In this document: positions 1-8,288 of the stretch, one piece after another
Layout: each line of letters begins with the position of its first letter
Numbering within the stretch: the stretch's first letter is position 1
Assembly (NCBI GenBank): GCA_021795575.1
Contig: JAJYPH010000021.1
Location: forward strand, 1-32,172
Direction of reading: 5' to 3'
DNA: 32,172 bases
Origin: Bacillota bacterium
Lineage (GTDB): Bacteria; Bacillota; Sulfobacillia; Sulfobacillales; JAIMBI01
The notes under the pieces: generated by a model
The model's database searches: none
Told to the model about the DNA's origin: nothing
Seen by the model: the letters and a program-made list of their open reading frames with translations, nothing else
Program-made: the position numbers and the translations under genes

Positions 1-175
1 GCGCCCAGAAGCGCCAGCCGCAGACGCAGTGCTCCTCACAGCGCTGGCACCCGGCGCAAAAATGGGCGCCACAGCGGTCGTCGCCGCACTGTCGGCACTG
101 GTGCTCGGCCGGGCTGCCACACTGGCACGCCGGGCTGAAGGCTCCGGGTCCGGGACCAAAATCGGTGGGGCTCAT
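1..175 (-). CDS. Cys-rich putative zinc-binding protein, C-terminus cut by window edge
   Basis: Reading down from an ATG at 175-173 gives 58 residues before the window ends. The start has a GGGAGGG-type ribosome binding site about 7 bases upstream (complement of 181-188). After a short Gly/Pro-rich head, the chain carries repeated Cys pairs: CQC, CRQC, a CGAHFCAGC run, CEEHC and a final VCGW. Such closely spaced Cys/His pairs resemble treble-clef or B-box-like zinc-binding modules. That is a pattern inference; I do not recognise a named family. The gene is the last in a minus-strand series, 55 bases downstream of the threonine dehydratase stop. The protein continues beyond position 1, so its full domain content cannot be judged. 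Confidence 0.6.
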   Translation of the reverse strand, partial: MSPTDFGPGPGAFSPACQCGSPAEHQCRQCGDDRCGAHFCAGCQRCEEHCVCGWRFWA

Positions 176-230
176 AGCCACCCTCCCCTGGTCGGTCGAT
201 TGCGACTAGCATGTCGACCAGGAGCGGGGG

Positions 231-1196
231 CTATGCGGACAAAAGCTGAGCCAGCACCGACGGTGCGACATTGCCGCCCGACAGCACGGCGACCGCCCGG
301 GTGCCCGCGAGGGGGCTCGGCCTCTGCCACGCGTAGGCGGCGGCGGCCGCGCCCGACGGCTCGACCACGGTTTTGACATGCGTCAGCAAGAGGGTCAGGG
401 CCTGAACGATGGCCGCGTCCGACACGGTCACCAAGTCGTCCACCAGCCGCTCGATAATGGGATAGGTGAGTTCGCCGGGGACCACCGTGCGGAGCCCGTC
501 CGCAATGGTAACGCCGGCCGGAATGGCGAGCCGGCGGCCGGCCTGGCGGGACAGGAACGCTGCCGCCGACCCTTCCGGTTCGACGCCAATCACGCGCACG
601 CTCGGGCGGGCCGCCTTGACGGCGGTGGCCATGCCGCTGATGAGACCCCCGCCCCCGATGGGGACCAGAATCACCTCGACGTCGGGCACCTGCTGAAGAA
701 TTTCCAGGCCCACCGTGGCCTGTCCCGCCAGCACCTCGCCATGGTCATACGGCGGAACATAATCCCATCCGTCCTCCGCCGCCAGCTGCTCCGCCCGCAG
801 GAGTCGCTCGGCGCTTTTGGGGCCGACGCGCTCCACCGTCGCGCCGTACGCTTCGGCGGCCGCGACCTTGGCTGGACTCACGTCACTGGGCACCACGATG
901 TGCGCGGCTAGACCGGTCATCCGCGCCGCCAGCGCGACCGCTCCCCCGTGGTTGCCACTCGACGCCGTCACCACGCCGCGGCGCACGCCGCGCGCCGCCA
1001 GCTGGGACACCAGGTTGTAGGCGCCCCGAAACTTAAAGGCGCCTGCCCGCTGAAGGTTCTCCGCCTTCAACCCCAGGCGGAGGCCATAGCGCTCGTCCAA
1101 GAGCCGGCTGGTCAGAATGGGCGTCACGTGGGCCACTCCCGCCAGGCGGACGCGTGCCGCTTCGATGCGTTCGGCGGTCAAGGCCTCGGCGCTCAA
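231..1196 (-). CDS. Threonine ammonia-lyase (threonine dehydratase), catabolic-type PLP enzyme
   Basis: This PLP fold-type II lyase of about 321 residues should deaminate L-threonine to 2-oxobutyrate, feeding isoleucine synthesis or catabolism. The PLP lysine lies in AGAFKFRGAYN (about Lys55), followed by SSGNHGGAVALAARM, the phosphate-binding loop PIGGGGLISG and a C-terminal LSGGN. There is no C-terminal ACT-like regulatory domain, so it resembles the short, non-allosteric class; serine racemase or serine dehydratase activity cannot be excluded. The TTG start at 1196-1194 overlaps the TGA stop of the upstream gene (TTGA), which implies translational coupling. A GTG five codons earlier (1211) is an alternative but has no clear binding site. 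The open frame runs on to 1550, but that extension is the antisense-like shadow of the neighbouring gene. Confidence 0.88.
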   Translation of the reverse strand: MSAEALTAERIEAARVRLAGVAHVTPILTSRLLDERYGLRLGLKAENLQRAGAFKFRGAYNLVSQLAARGVRRGVVTASSGNHGGAVALAARMTGLAAHIVVPSDVSPAKVAAAEAYGATVERVGPKSAERLLRAEQLAAEDGWDYVPPYDHGEVLAGQATVGLEILQQVPDVEVILVPIGGGGLISGMATAVKAARPSVRVIGVEPEGSAAAFLSRQAGRRLAIPAGVTIADGLRTVVPGELTYPIIERLVDDLVTVSDAAIVQALTLLLTHVKTVVEPSGAAAAAYAWQRPSPLAGTRAVAVLSGGNVAPSVLAQLLSA

Positions 1197-1618
1197 AACT
1201 GCAGTTCCCACTGCACGGGCGGGCTGTCCACCGGGTGCGCGCTGGCCACGCGGTCCACCGGCACTCGGCGGCGCTTGGCCCCCGTCTTGACGCCCACCGA
1301 AAAGGCGCGCGTATCGTAGACGATGGACTTCGGGTGATACTCGGTCCAGATGGTCCGCAGCACCTCGACCAAGTCCGGCCCGGCCAGAGCCCAGTCGCTC
1401 GCCGTCAGCTGCGTGAAGTACCTTCGGCGCCACATCGTGAGGCGCACGGTAAACTTGTCCAGCCAGACAACCGTCTGCGAGCGCTCGCCAAATCCGTGGG
1501 CGGTCAGCGCCCGGGTGAGCGGCACGGCATCCGGATGGGCGGGCCGCCAAACGACCAAATCCACCGAAAGGCTAGCCGCTTGCGGCGCCACCGTTGGTTT
1601 CTCATCATGCAGACGCAC
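1193..1618 (-). CDS. Conserved-looking protein of unknown function, coupled to threonine dehydratase
   Basis: This 141-residue soluble protein is not recognised. The GTG start at 1618-1616 has a good GAGGGG ribosome binding site seven bases upstream (in the complement of 1626-1631), which decides the start. Composition looks genuinely coding: Trp- and aromatic-rich stretches such as WLDKFTVRLTMWRRRYF and IWTEYHPKSIVYDTRAF, with no signal peptide or membrane segment. The basic stretch GVKTGAKRRRVPVDRV lies near the C-terminus. Its TGA overlaps the TTG start of the threonine dehydratase gene, so the two are probably made together. A -10-like TATACT sits about 100 bases upstream. No function is proposed. 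Confidence 0.65.
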   Translation of the reverse strand: MRLHDEKPTVAPQAASLSVDLVVWRPAHPDAVPLTRALTAHGFGERSQTVVWLDKFTVRLTMWRRRYFTQLTASDWALAGPDLVEVLRTIWTEYHPKSIVYDTRAFSVGVKTGAKRRRVPVDRVASAHPVDSPPVQWELQF

Positions 1619-1716
1619 GGTTCATCCCCTCGCGGCCCGTGGGCCAAAAGTGCGCGAAACGATCTGGGTACGGTGCCACCACTCCCCGGGGAGGGGTCCC
1701 GGACCCTTTCGGCTTC

Positions 1717-1745
1717 AGTATACTCCGGGACAGCGGCCATGACGG
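1717..1745 (-). promoter_or_regulatory. Candidate promoter for the 1193-1618/threonine dehydratase pair
   Basis: On the minus strand a TATACT -10 (complement of 1717-1722) is separated by 17 bases from CCGTCA (complement of 1740-1745), which matches the -35 consensus at only 3 of 6 positions. It would give a leader of roughly 90 bases before the GTG at 1618. The -10 is good and the -35 poor. Confidence 0.35.
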
Positions 1746-1954
1746 AAGGTGTGCCGCCCGGCGGAAAGCGCCGGCGGGCAGGTCGTGGCGTTCCACATCC
1801 GGACGACCGCCGCCCACGCCCTACAGATTTGACGGCGCCGTTCGCGCACAGGCAGCCCGCCTCGGGAAGACACGGGCCATGGTCGCCGTCGCGCCTGCGG
1901 GGCTCGTGAGCGGGTACGACAGGCGGCGCAGGCAGCCGCCCTACGCCATGGGGG

Positions 1955-1983
1955 TTGCCGCCTGCTGCTGCCGGTGGTACTGT
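1955..1983 (+). promoter_or_regulatory. Candidate sigma-A promoter of the GNAT gene
   Basis: TTGCCG (1955-1960) and TACTGT (1978-1983) are spaced by exactly 17 bases, matching 4 of 6 positions at each element. The predicted start near 1990 gives a leader of about 28 bases carrying the AGGAGG at 2004-2009. Confidence 0.45.
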
Positions 1984-2017
1984 GGCGTCCCGCCCATCCG
2001 ATTAGGAGGACGATCCA

Positions 2018-2992
2018 ATGCGTGAGCACGGCAATTCCCAGGAGTTCGGATCCGCCCAGCTGCGGCTGATGCAGGGATTGGCCCAAGAAGTCACCGTCCT
2101 GCGGCCCGATGTCCTGGTGGGCGGCGGCACCGTCGGGGAACTGGCCTGGAACTTCGGCAAGGACCGGGTGGCGGTCGGCAGCACGTGGCGTCACCGCCTG
2201 TGGCCCCGCGCCGACGGCAGCGGCCGCGTGGACGCTTGGGCTTGGGCCCAGCTCCCCTTTTCCGTGACGCGGACCAACGGGTCCGTCGGCACAGCCCACA
2301 GCGCGAACCTGACATGGCAGGTCCATCCGGACCGCCCAGATCTCTTGGACGAGATCCTTCTCTGGTACGCCGAGCAGGCAGAGGGCATCGACCGGTGCGT
2401 CATCCCGCAGGACGCGGATGCGGACATGCGGGCCCGCCTGCCCGCGCATGGCTACACGCTCGACGAGGAGGAGGCCGGGGACGACGGCGACTGGCACCTG
2501 TGGAACGCGCGGCCGCTCGCCAACCTGTCGGACCCGGTCCTGCCGCCGGGCTGCCGCTTCCGCTCCGCGGCGGATGTCGGGCCCCAGGCCGCCACCCGTG
2601 CACATCAGGACGCCTGGCATCCCTCATCGTTCCAATCCAACGCCATGGGCGGCGTGCAGGCCGTCTGGCCCTACCGCGACGACCTGCACGTGCTGGTCGA
2701 AGCCCCGGATGGCACGCTCGTGGCCACCGCCATCATCTGGTTCGACCCGGTAAGCCGCACCGCCGAGTTTGAACCGGTGGGGACGCATCGGGACTATCGC
2801 CGGCAGGGGCTGGCCACGGCGCTGATGTGGCACGGGATGCACCAGGCCCGCGCGGCCGGCGCCGACACGATGCTGGTCGCCTGTGTCGGGAGCAACGCGC
2901 GCCCCGCCGCGCGCGAGCTGTATTTCGGGGTCGGCTTTACGCCGTTAAGCCGTGACGTCCCGTACATCCAGCGTGCGCCCAAGGGCGTTTGA
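2018..2992 (+). CDS. GNAT-family N-acetyltransferase, probable tandem-domain form
   Basis: The protein has 324 residues; the ATG at 2018 is preceded by AGGAGG (2004-2009) with 8-base spacing. The C-terminal half (about residues 175-320) is a typical GNAT domain with the acetyl-CoA binding segment EPVGTHRDYRRQGLATALM and a following helix and strand (ADTMLVACVGSNARPAARELY, FGVGF). The N-terminal half has the length and a partial pattern of a second, degenerate GNAT-like fold, ending in a short Asp/Glu-rich linker, so this may be a tandem-GNAT protein. That part is inference. The substrate cannot be told from sequence. It is monocistronic and ends against a convergent gene. Confidence 0.8.
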   Translation: MREHGNSQEFGSAQLRLMQGLAQEVTVLRPDVLVGGGTVGELAWNFGKDRVAVGSTWRHRLWPRADGSGRVDAWAWAQLPFSVTRTNGSVGTAHSANLTWQVHPDRPDLLDEILLWYAEQAEGIDRCVIPQDADADMRARLPAHGYTLDEEEAGDDGDWHLWNARPLANLSDPVLPPGCRFRSAADVGPQAATRAHQDAWHPSSFQSNAMGGVQAVWPYRDDLHVLVEAPDGTLVATAIIWFDPVSRTAEFEPVGTHRDYRRQGLATALMWHGMHQARAAGADTMLVACVGSNARPAARELYFGVGFTPLSRDVPYIQRAPKGV

Positions 2993-3089
2993 TGAGGCGG
3001 CCCGCAGGGGCGCCTCTGTCAGGCCGGCCGCGATGGCGGCGCCGAGGCCTAAAGACGCCCATGGCCTCCTTGCGGACACGGGGGATGGC

Positions 3090-4013
3090 TCAAGTAGGCT
3101 GCGCGGGGGGCCGGTGGTCCACTCGGGGCGAGGACACCACGCGGCTGTAGGGGGGGACGCTGTCGGTCAGCCATACGTTGCCGCCCACTTCCGAATGGTG
3201 GCCGACGACGGTGTGTCCGCCCAAAATCGTGGCCTCGGCGTAGACGGTCACATGGTCTTCCAACGTCGGATGGCGCTTGGGCTCCCGCACGACGTGGCCG
3301 TCCGCGTCGCGGGGAAAGCTGAGCGCGCCCAGCGTCACCCCCTGGTACACGGTGACGCCCGCTCCCACCGTGGTGGTTTCCCCAATGACGACGCCGGTGC
3401 CGTGGTCGATGAAGAAGCGCGGGCCAATCGTCGCCGCCGGATGAATGTCGATGCCGGTTTGGCTGTGGGCCCACTCGGACAGCGTGCGCGGCAGGAGCGG
3501 CACCCCAAGCTCCCACAGACGGTGGGCCGCGCGATACACCAGCGTGGCGAGAAAGCCGGGATAGGTGGTGATCACCTCCGCGACGCTGTCCGTGGCCGGA
3601 TCGCCATGCACGGCCGCCTCGGCGTCCTGCATCAGCGTATCGCGCAGGGCCGGCAGATCGCCCAGGAACTGCTGGGTCGTGTCCACCGCGCGGGGGAGCT
3701 GGGGACAAGGTGCATCGGCCGGGCAGGCGTGTGGCGTCAGGTCGTGCACCAAGTGCGCGAGGGTCCAGCCGGCCCGCCCCAACACCCAGAGCCGATGGCG
3801 TGCCCCCAGGCTGCCGTGGCCGCCCAGCCGGTCGGCGAACTGCTCGGGAAACAACAGGTGCGCCACGTCGGCAATCAGATCGCCGGCCACGGTCCGGTCC
3901 AACACCGGACGGTGCCCCGTGCCCGGGTCGCCACCCAGCGCCCGGGCCACCGCATCCAGATGGGCGATCCAGCCGCCCGCCGAGCCCTCCGGCGCCGCGT
4001 GGGGCGCCGTCAT
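3090..4013 (-). CDS. Serine O-acetyltransferase, EpsC/CysE-like (left-handed beta helix)
   Basis: This enzyme should transfer acetyl from acetyl-CoA to L-serine, giving O-acetylserine, the first step of cysteine synthesis. It has 307 residues counted from the ATG at 4013, which has GGAGG nine bases upstream; the open frame extends further but without a site. Residues about 1-180 form the helical N-terminal domain seen in EpsC-type proteins. From about 185 the hexapeptide repeats begin, with TGIDIHPAATIG and FIDHGTGVVIGET, which match the catalytic Asp and His region of CysE (about Asp189 and His204), then TVYQGVTLG. A partner O-acetylserine sulfhydrylase is not in the window. Two overlapping frames of similar length on the same DNA are shadows. 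Confidence 0.88.
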   Translation of the reverse strand: MTAPHAAPEGSAGGWIAHLDAVARALGGDPGTGHRPVLDRTVAGDLIADVAHLLFPEQFADRLGGHGSLGARHRLWVLGRAGWTLAHLVHDLTPHACPADAPCPQLPRAVDTTQQFLGDLPALRDTLMQDAEAAVHGDPATDSVAEVITTYPGFLATLVYRAAHRLWELGVPLLPRTLSEWAHSQTGIDIHPAATIGPRFFIDHGTGVVIGETTTVGAGVTVYQGVTLGALSFPRDADGHVVREPKRHPTLEDHVTVYAEATILGGHTVVGHHSEVGGNVWLTDSVPPYSRVVSSPRVDHRPPAQPT

Positions 4014-4186
4014 CGCGCGGCGCCTCCGCTCTGCCAGGACGCTCCTGCCCCATCCCTCTGTATCCGCATCGCGCCCTCTCCCTTCGGTTGGCCTCGGGCG
4101 GCCCCCGGGGTCAGCATGCCTAAATTGTGCCACGGCGGGCGAGCGCTGGCCGCCTCATGCGCAATCGACATCGTGATGGCCGGCGG

Positions 4187-5419
4187 CTACAGCCAGGCGG
4201 CGGCGGCCAGCGCCAGGAACACCGCCGCCAACGCCACCCACAGGAGCCGCTGCCACGGCTGATTGGCGAGCCGCCCCACCAGCGACTCGTCGTTGGTCAA
4301 ACTGCCCAGAAACACCAGAGCGATCGGCATCAGCAGCGCGGCCAGCGCCTGGGCGAACAGCGCCAGAAACCCCTGATGCCACCCGGGCAGCACCACCAGG
4401 GCGGCCGCGGCCAGTAGCGAGCCCGCCTGAATGGCGCTCCGGCGCTGCCGTTGGGTGGCCGGCTCGGCGGGGAACGCCTCGGTGACCATCCAACTTGACG
4501 AAAAGCCAATGGTCACGGCGGCCAGGAGCCCTGCGTCAAACAGCCCCACGGCAAACAGGTCGGCCACCCGCGCCCCGGCGTTGGCCCCCATCCACTGGAG
4601 GGGATTGAACACGTTCCCGGGGCTGCCATGCAAGGAGGCACCGATCCAAAGCACCACGGTGGCCATGGCCATCTGCACCAGCACGCCCACCAGCAGGTCA
4701 AAGCGGCCGCGGCGCAGCTCCCACACCTTCATGCCGCGGGCGACGACGGCGTTTTCCTGCCAGTACACCATCCAGGGCGCCACCGCATTGCCCGCCAGGG
4801 CCAGCAGAAGAAAGTTCGTGTCGGCGGCGGGCGGTGCCAGCTGCCAGGGGCTTTCGACGCCGTGCCCCGCCGGCAGCCAGAACAACGCGGCGACGAACGC
4901 CAGGTTCAAGACGCCTACCACCAGCAACAGCCGCTCCAGCGACTGGTAGCGGCCCCGCATCGCAATGGCGGCGGTGATGGCCACCGCGACGCCCACGGCC
5001 GCGGTGAACGGCATGCCGGCCCACTGCAGCGCCAGCCCCATGCCGGACACTTCGGTGGCCAGCACGATGGTGTTGAGGGCGTGCAGCAGCAGGGCCTGCA
5101 ACTGGGCGGCCCCACTGCCGAGCCGCTCGCGCACGAGGCGCTGAAACGGGAGCCGGGTCGCCAGTGCGAGGCGGAGCGCCATGTCCTGAATGAACACCGT
5201 GGCCGCCCCCATCGCCAGCAGCGCCGGGATGAACAACCGGAGCTCGTGTTGAGCTCCGGTCAGCAGGTACGACATCATCCCCCCGGCGTCGTTGTCGGCC
5301 ATCAGACCCAGAATGCCCGGGCCCAGCGCCGCGAGCGCGACCATCACCGAGCGTGAGAGCCGGGACGGCCGGGGCGGGGGGATCGGCGCATTCAATCGCA
5401 CGCCCCCCTTCGGGCGCAT
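4187..5419 (-). CDS. NRAMP-like divalent metal transporter, non-canonical binding site
   Basis: This is an integral membrane protein of about 410 residues with roughly eleven hydrophobic segments, and the overall order and spacing of the NRAMP (SLC11) family. The TM1 region reads LGPGILGLMADNDAGG, where canonical members have DPGN. The TM6 region reads GNAVAPWMVYWQE, where canonical members have an A-x-x-MPHN motif. The TM1 Asp/Asn context is therefore altered and the selective Met is absent. Family knowledge says loss of this Met is linked to substrates other than Mn/Fe, for example Mg in NRMT proteins; the substrate here is unknown. The ATG at 5419 has no binding site, whereas a TTG at 5395-5393 lies about 7 bases after an AAGGGGGG run, so the true start may be eight codons downstream. 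It is divergent from the amidohydrolase gene. Confidence 0.8.
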   Translation of the reverse strand: MRPKGGVRLNAPIPPPRPSRLSRSVMVALAALGPGILGLMADNDAGGMMSYLLTGAQHELRLFIPALLAMGAATVFIQDMALRLALATRLPFQRLVRERLGSGAAQLQALLLHALNTIVLATEVSGMGLALQWAGMPFTAAVGVAVAITAAIAMRGRYQSLERLLLVVGVLNLAFVAALFWLPAGHGVESPWQLAPPAADTNFLLLALAGNAVAPWMVYWQENAVVARGMKVWELRRGRFDLLVGVLVQMAMATVVLWIGASLHGSPGNVFNPLQWMGANAGARVADLFAVGLFDAGLLAAVTIGFSSSWMVTEAFPAEPATQRQRRSAIQAGSLLAAAALVVLPGWHQGFLALFAQALAALLMPIALVFLGSLTNDESLVGRLANQPWQRLLWVALAAVFLALAAAAWL

Positions 5420-5524
5420 GGTATGGCGTTCGAGGGGGGGCGGTGCGGCCTCGCCCCGGCCCGCCAATCTGCTAGGATGCGAAGACTGATGACGGGCGGG
5501 TGCGAGCCGGAGGGGGAGATGGGC

Positions 5525-6871
5525 ATGGAGGGCAGCGCCGAGAGCGGGCCGGGGTTGCCCGGGACGGTGTGGCTGCCGGACTGGCTCTACGCGGACGGCG
5601 CGATGCGTGCCGGGTGGGCCGTGGCCCTGGCCGGCGGACAGCTGGCGGCCGTGGGCCCGGCCCCCGAGGTGCTGGCCGCGCATGCCGGTTGGCGGCTGGA
5701 GCGGCTGGGGGAGCGCCTCCTGCTCCCGGGCAGCATCAACGGACACAATCACAGTTTTCAGATCCTCATGCGCGGCATGGGAGAGGATGACGATTTCTTC
5801 GGGTGGCGGTCCGGGGTGCTGTACCCGGTGTCCCAGAGCCTGTCGTGCGAGGAGATTGGCTGGGCGGCGGAGTTGGCCTATGCTGACATGCTGCGCCATG
5901 GCGTGACGACCGTGGCCGACTTCTTTTATCTGAACGACCAGGGCATCGAAAACGCGCTGGTCGTCGCGGAGGCCGCGCGGCGCGTCGGCATGCGGCTGGT
6001 GCTGGCGCGGACCTTCTACGACTGGGAGGGCGCCCCCGCCCGGTATCGGGAAACGCCGGCCCAGGCGCACCAGCACACCCTGGAGCTGGCCGCCGCCCTC
6101 CGGGGCGACCCGCTGGTGACAGTGCAGGTGGCGCCCCACAGCCCGCATGGCGCCTCGGCCGCGATGTTCGCGGCCGCCGTGGCCACGGCCGAGGAGCTTG
6201 ACACCAAGCTCCATGTGCACGTGGCTGAGGGGGCGTATGAGCGCGAGCAGGTGCTGGCGGCGCATGGCGTGTCGCCGGTGGCCTGGCTGGACCAGGTGGG
6301 GGCGCTGGGCTCCCGCTCCGTCCTGATCCATGCGGTGTGGACCGATGAGGCCGACTGGGATCTCATGCGGGACCGGGGGGTCGCCGTCATCCACAATCCG
6401 GCCAGCAACATGATTCTGGGCGACGGGATCGCGCCGGTCCCGGCCCTGTTGGCGCGGGGCATTCGCGTGGGTCTCGGCACCGACGGCGGCTGTACCAACG
6501 ACCGCTCGAGCGTGCTGGACGAGATGCGCATGGCGGCGCTGCTGCAGAAGGTGCAGGCGAGAAACGGCCAGGCGCTGGACGCGGCGACGGCGTTTCGCCT
6601 GGGGACGGAGGCGGGCGCGGACGCGCTGGGGCTCTCGGCCGGCCGGCTGGCGCCGGGATGCGCGGCGGACGCGTTTACGGTGAACCTCCGGGACCTGTCC
6701 CTGCTGCCCGGCCCGCCCACCATCGGGCACGTGGTGTACGCGCTGTCCGCCACCGCGGTGGACACGGTCTGGGTTGCCGGCCGGCCTGTGGTGGAGCACG
6801 GCCGACCAGTGCACCTGGACCCCGCGCGGGCGAAATGGGCATCGGGCTGGCAGCGCGAACGGGGGCACTGA
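5525..6871 (+). CDS. Amidohydrolase-family aminohydrolase (AtzA/TrzN/MtaD-like deaminase)
   Basis: This 448-residue metal-dependent hydrolase has a TIM barrel flanked by a small beta domain. The metal site is visible as GHNHS (about residues 73-77, the HxH pair), HVHVAEG, HAVWTD and GLGTDGGCTNDRSS with the catalytic Asp. The set is typical of the cytosine deaminase/chlorohydrolase clade, which includes S-adenosylhomocysteine/methylthioadenosine deaminase, guanine deaminase and triazine hydrolases. The exact substrate is not determinable; an N-heterocycle or purine is likely. The start at 5525 is chosen because the GGAGGGGGAG run (5509-5518) is 6 bases away; an ATG at 5519 abuts the run and is less suitable. 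A large minus-strand open frame over this gene is a shadow. Confidence 0.87.
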   Translation: MEGSAESGPGLPGTVWLPDWLYADGAMRAGWAVALAGGQLAAVGPAPEVLAAHAGWRLERLGERLLLPGSINGHNHSFQILMRGMGEDDDFFGWRSGVLYPVSQSLSCEEIGWAAELAYADMLRHGVTTVADFFYLNDQGIENALVVAEAARRVGMRLVLARTFYDWEGAPARYRETPAQAHQHTLELAAALRGDPLVTVQVAPHSPHGASAAMFAAAVATAEELDTKLHVHVAEGAYEREQVLAAHGVSPVAWLDQVGALGSRSVLIHAVWTDEADWDLMRDRGVAVIHNPASNMILGDGIAPVPALLARGIRVGLGTDGGCTNDRSSVLDEMRMAALLQKVQARNGQALDAATAFRLGTEAGADALGLSAGRLAPGCAADAFTVNLRDLSLLPGPPTIGHVVYALSATAVDTVWVAGRPVVEHGRPVHLDPARAKWASGWQRERGH

Positions 6872-6939
6872 CAGGAATCGGGTACGTGCAACGCGAAGGA
6901 TTGGTGGAAGGGGGCTCTACGACGCCGGAGACGGGTGGG

Positions 6940-8193
6940 ATGTCTGAGGGAGAAAAGGTGCTGCGCGACCCGGTGTACGGGTACGTGTACATTCACGACC
7001 CCCTCGTCTGGGACGTGGTGAACACGCCCGAAGTGCAGCGGCTGCGACGCATCCGTCAGCTGGGGCCGGCGTATCTCACGTACCCCGGGGGGGAGCACAG
7101 CCGGTTCTCCCACGTGCTGGGGACCTACGAAGTGGTGCGCCGGCTTCTGCAGGCGTTTGACCGCGAGCGCCAGGGACTGGCACCCGAGCGGGCGCGGCTG
7201 GCGATGGTGGCCGGCCTGCTGCATGACGTGGGGCATGGACCGTTTTCCCATGCGCTGGAGCCGCTGTGGGGTCCCTCGCATGAAGAGTGGGGGGCCCGGC
7301 TGCTGGCAGACCCGACGACCGCGCTGCACCAGGTGCTGGCCGCGTATGAGCCGTCCCTTCCGGGCGAGGTGGCCGACGTCATCTTAAAGCGCCATCCGGA
7401 TCGCCTGGTGACGTCGCTGGTGTCGGGGCAGCTGGATGCCGACCGGCTGGACTACCTCAGGCGGGATGCGCTCTATTGCGGCGTCGACTATGGCCAGTTC
7501 AACCTGGACCGCATTCTGCGGGTGGTGCATCCGCTGGACGACCGGGTCGTGGTCAAAAAAACCGGTCTGCAAACCGTGGAAGCTTACCTGCTGGCGCGCT
7601 ACTTCATGTACGGGCAGGTGTACTTCCACCCCGTGTGCCGCAGCGCGGAGGTGGTGCTGCGCCAAGTGATGGCCCGGGCGCGTGCGCTGGCGGCCCGCGG
7701 GGAGGCCCCCCGGGCACCGTGGCCGCTGGACCACTGGCTCGACGGAGCCCCGCTAGGGGTCGGGGAGTACCTCGCCTTGGACGACAACCATGTGATGGTG
7801 GCCTTTGAGATGTGGCGGACCCATCCGGATCCCGTGCTGGCCGACTTGGCCCAGCGCATTCCGGACCGCCGACTGTTTCGGTACGCGGAGTGGCCCACCG
7901 GGGGCAATCCGCGCGTCTTTGGGCGTGTGGAGCAGGCGGTGGCCGACGGGGGCTTTGACCCGGAGTACTATCTCCAGGTGGATGAGGCGCTGGGGGTTTA
8001 TTATGACTATTATTTGGGCGGGGAGGGCCGGGGGGGCAGCGAACCCCTCTACGTGTGGGACGGAGCGGTGCTGACCGAGATGTCGCGCCTGTCCCGGCCG
8101 GTGCAGGCCATCAGCCGGGAGCGCCAGGGCCATCGCCGCCTGTACTTCCCCGCCGAGGTGGAGCTGGCAGTGTTGCGCGAACTGGGCCACTGA
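6940..8193 (+). CDS. HD-domain phosphohydrolase, YwfO/SAMHD1-like
   Basis: This 417-residue protein of the HD superfamily resembles bacterial YwfO-type and SAMHD1-type dNTP triphosphohydrolases. It begins with the typical motif of the group (KVLRDPVYGYVYIHDPLVWDVVN split over residues 6-28). It then shows GEHSRFSHVLGTYEVV, LLHDVGHGPFSHALE (His-Asp pair near residues 95-96) and the distal Asp in SGQLDADRLDYLRRD. These give the full H-HD-D metal set, so the enzyme is probably active; the nucleotide substrate is inferred from the family. The ATG at 6940 has only a weak upstream GGAG; the open frame extends into the previous gene, but that part is a shadow. The gap to the amidohydrolase is 68 bases, so they may be co-transcribed. 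Confidence 0.87.
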   Translation: MSEGEKVLRDPVYGYVYIHDPLVWDVVNTPEVQRLRRIRQLGPAYLTYPGGEHSRFSHVLGTYEVVRRLLQAFDRERQGLAPERARLAMVAGLLHDVGHGPFSHALEPLWGPSHEEWGARLLADPTTALHQVLAAYEPSLPGEVADVILKRHPDRLVTSLVSGQLDADRLDYLRRDALYCGVDYGQFNLDRILRVVHPLDDRVVVKKTGLQTVEAYLLARYFMYGQVYFHPVCRSAEVVLRQVMARARALAARGEAPRAPWPLDHWLDGAPLGVGEYLALDDNHVMVAFEMWRTHPDPVLADLAQRIPDRRLFRYAEWPTGGNPRVFGRVEQAVADGGFDPEYYLQVDEALGVYYDYYLGGEGRGGSEPLYVWDGAVLTEMSRLSRPVQAISRERQGHRRLYFPAEVELAVLRELGH

Positions 8194-8288
8194 CCCTCGG
8201 GGCTTACGCCGTTCCCGGCGCGAGATGGGCTGGGCATGAACAGAATAGTGCGAGACCGCGAACAACAAACCCGAAAGGCGAGGTGGCC

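Larger units (their letters stand above)
1619..2017. other. Divergent intergenic region with candidate promoters both ways
   Basis: This 399-base gap lies between two genes transcribed away from each other. It contains the two candidate promoters listed separately (minus strand around 1717-1745, plus strand 1955-1983) and short GC-rich palindromes such as CCCCGGGG at 1684-1691. The small open frames crossing it lack ribosome binding sites and recognisable sequence. I see no RNA gene. Confidence 0.5.

Noticed and set aside
1619-1700. T-box-like GGTGGCACCG on the minus strand upstream of the threonine dehydratase pair
   Set aside because: The predicted leader is only about 90 bases, too short for a T-box stem I and specifier loop, and no matching downstream antiterminator partner was found.
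2994-3016. GAGGCG/CGCCTC hairpin between the GNAT and serine acetyltransferase genes as a terminator
   Set aside because: Only a 6-base stem with an 11-base loop and no T-run; common by chance in this base composition.
4060-4140. TGGCAC on the minus strand upstream of the serine acetyltransferase as a sigma-54 promoter
   Set aside because: The -12 element is missing at the required spacing.
4187-6868. 893-codon minus-strand open frame across transporter and amidohydrolase genes
   Set aside because: Only its last 410 codons match a transporter; the rest is antisense to a clear amidohydrolase with complete metal motifs.
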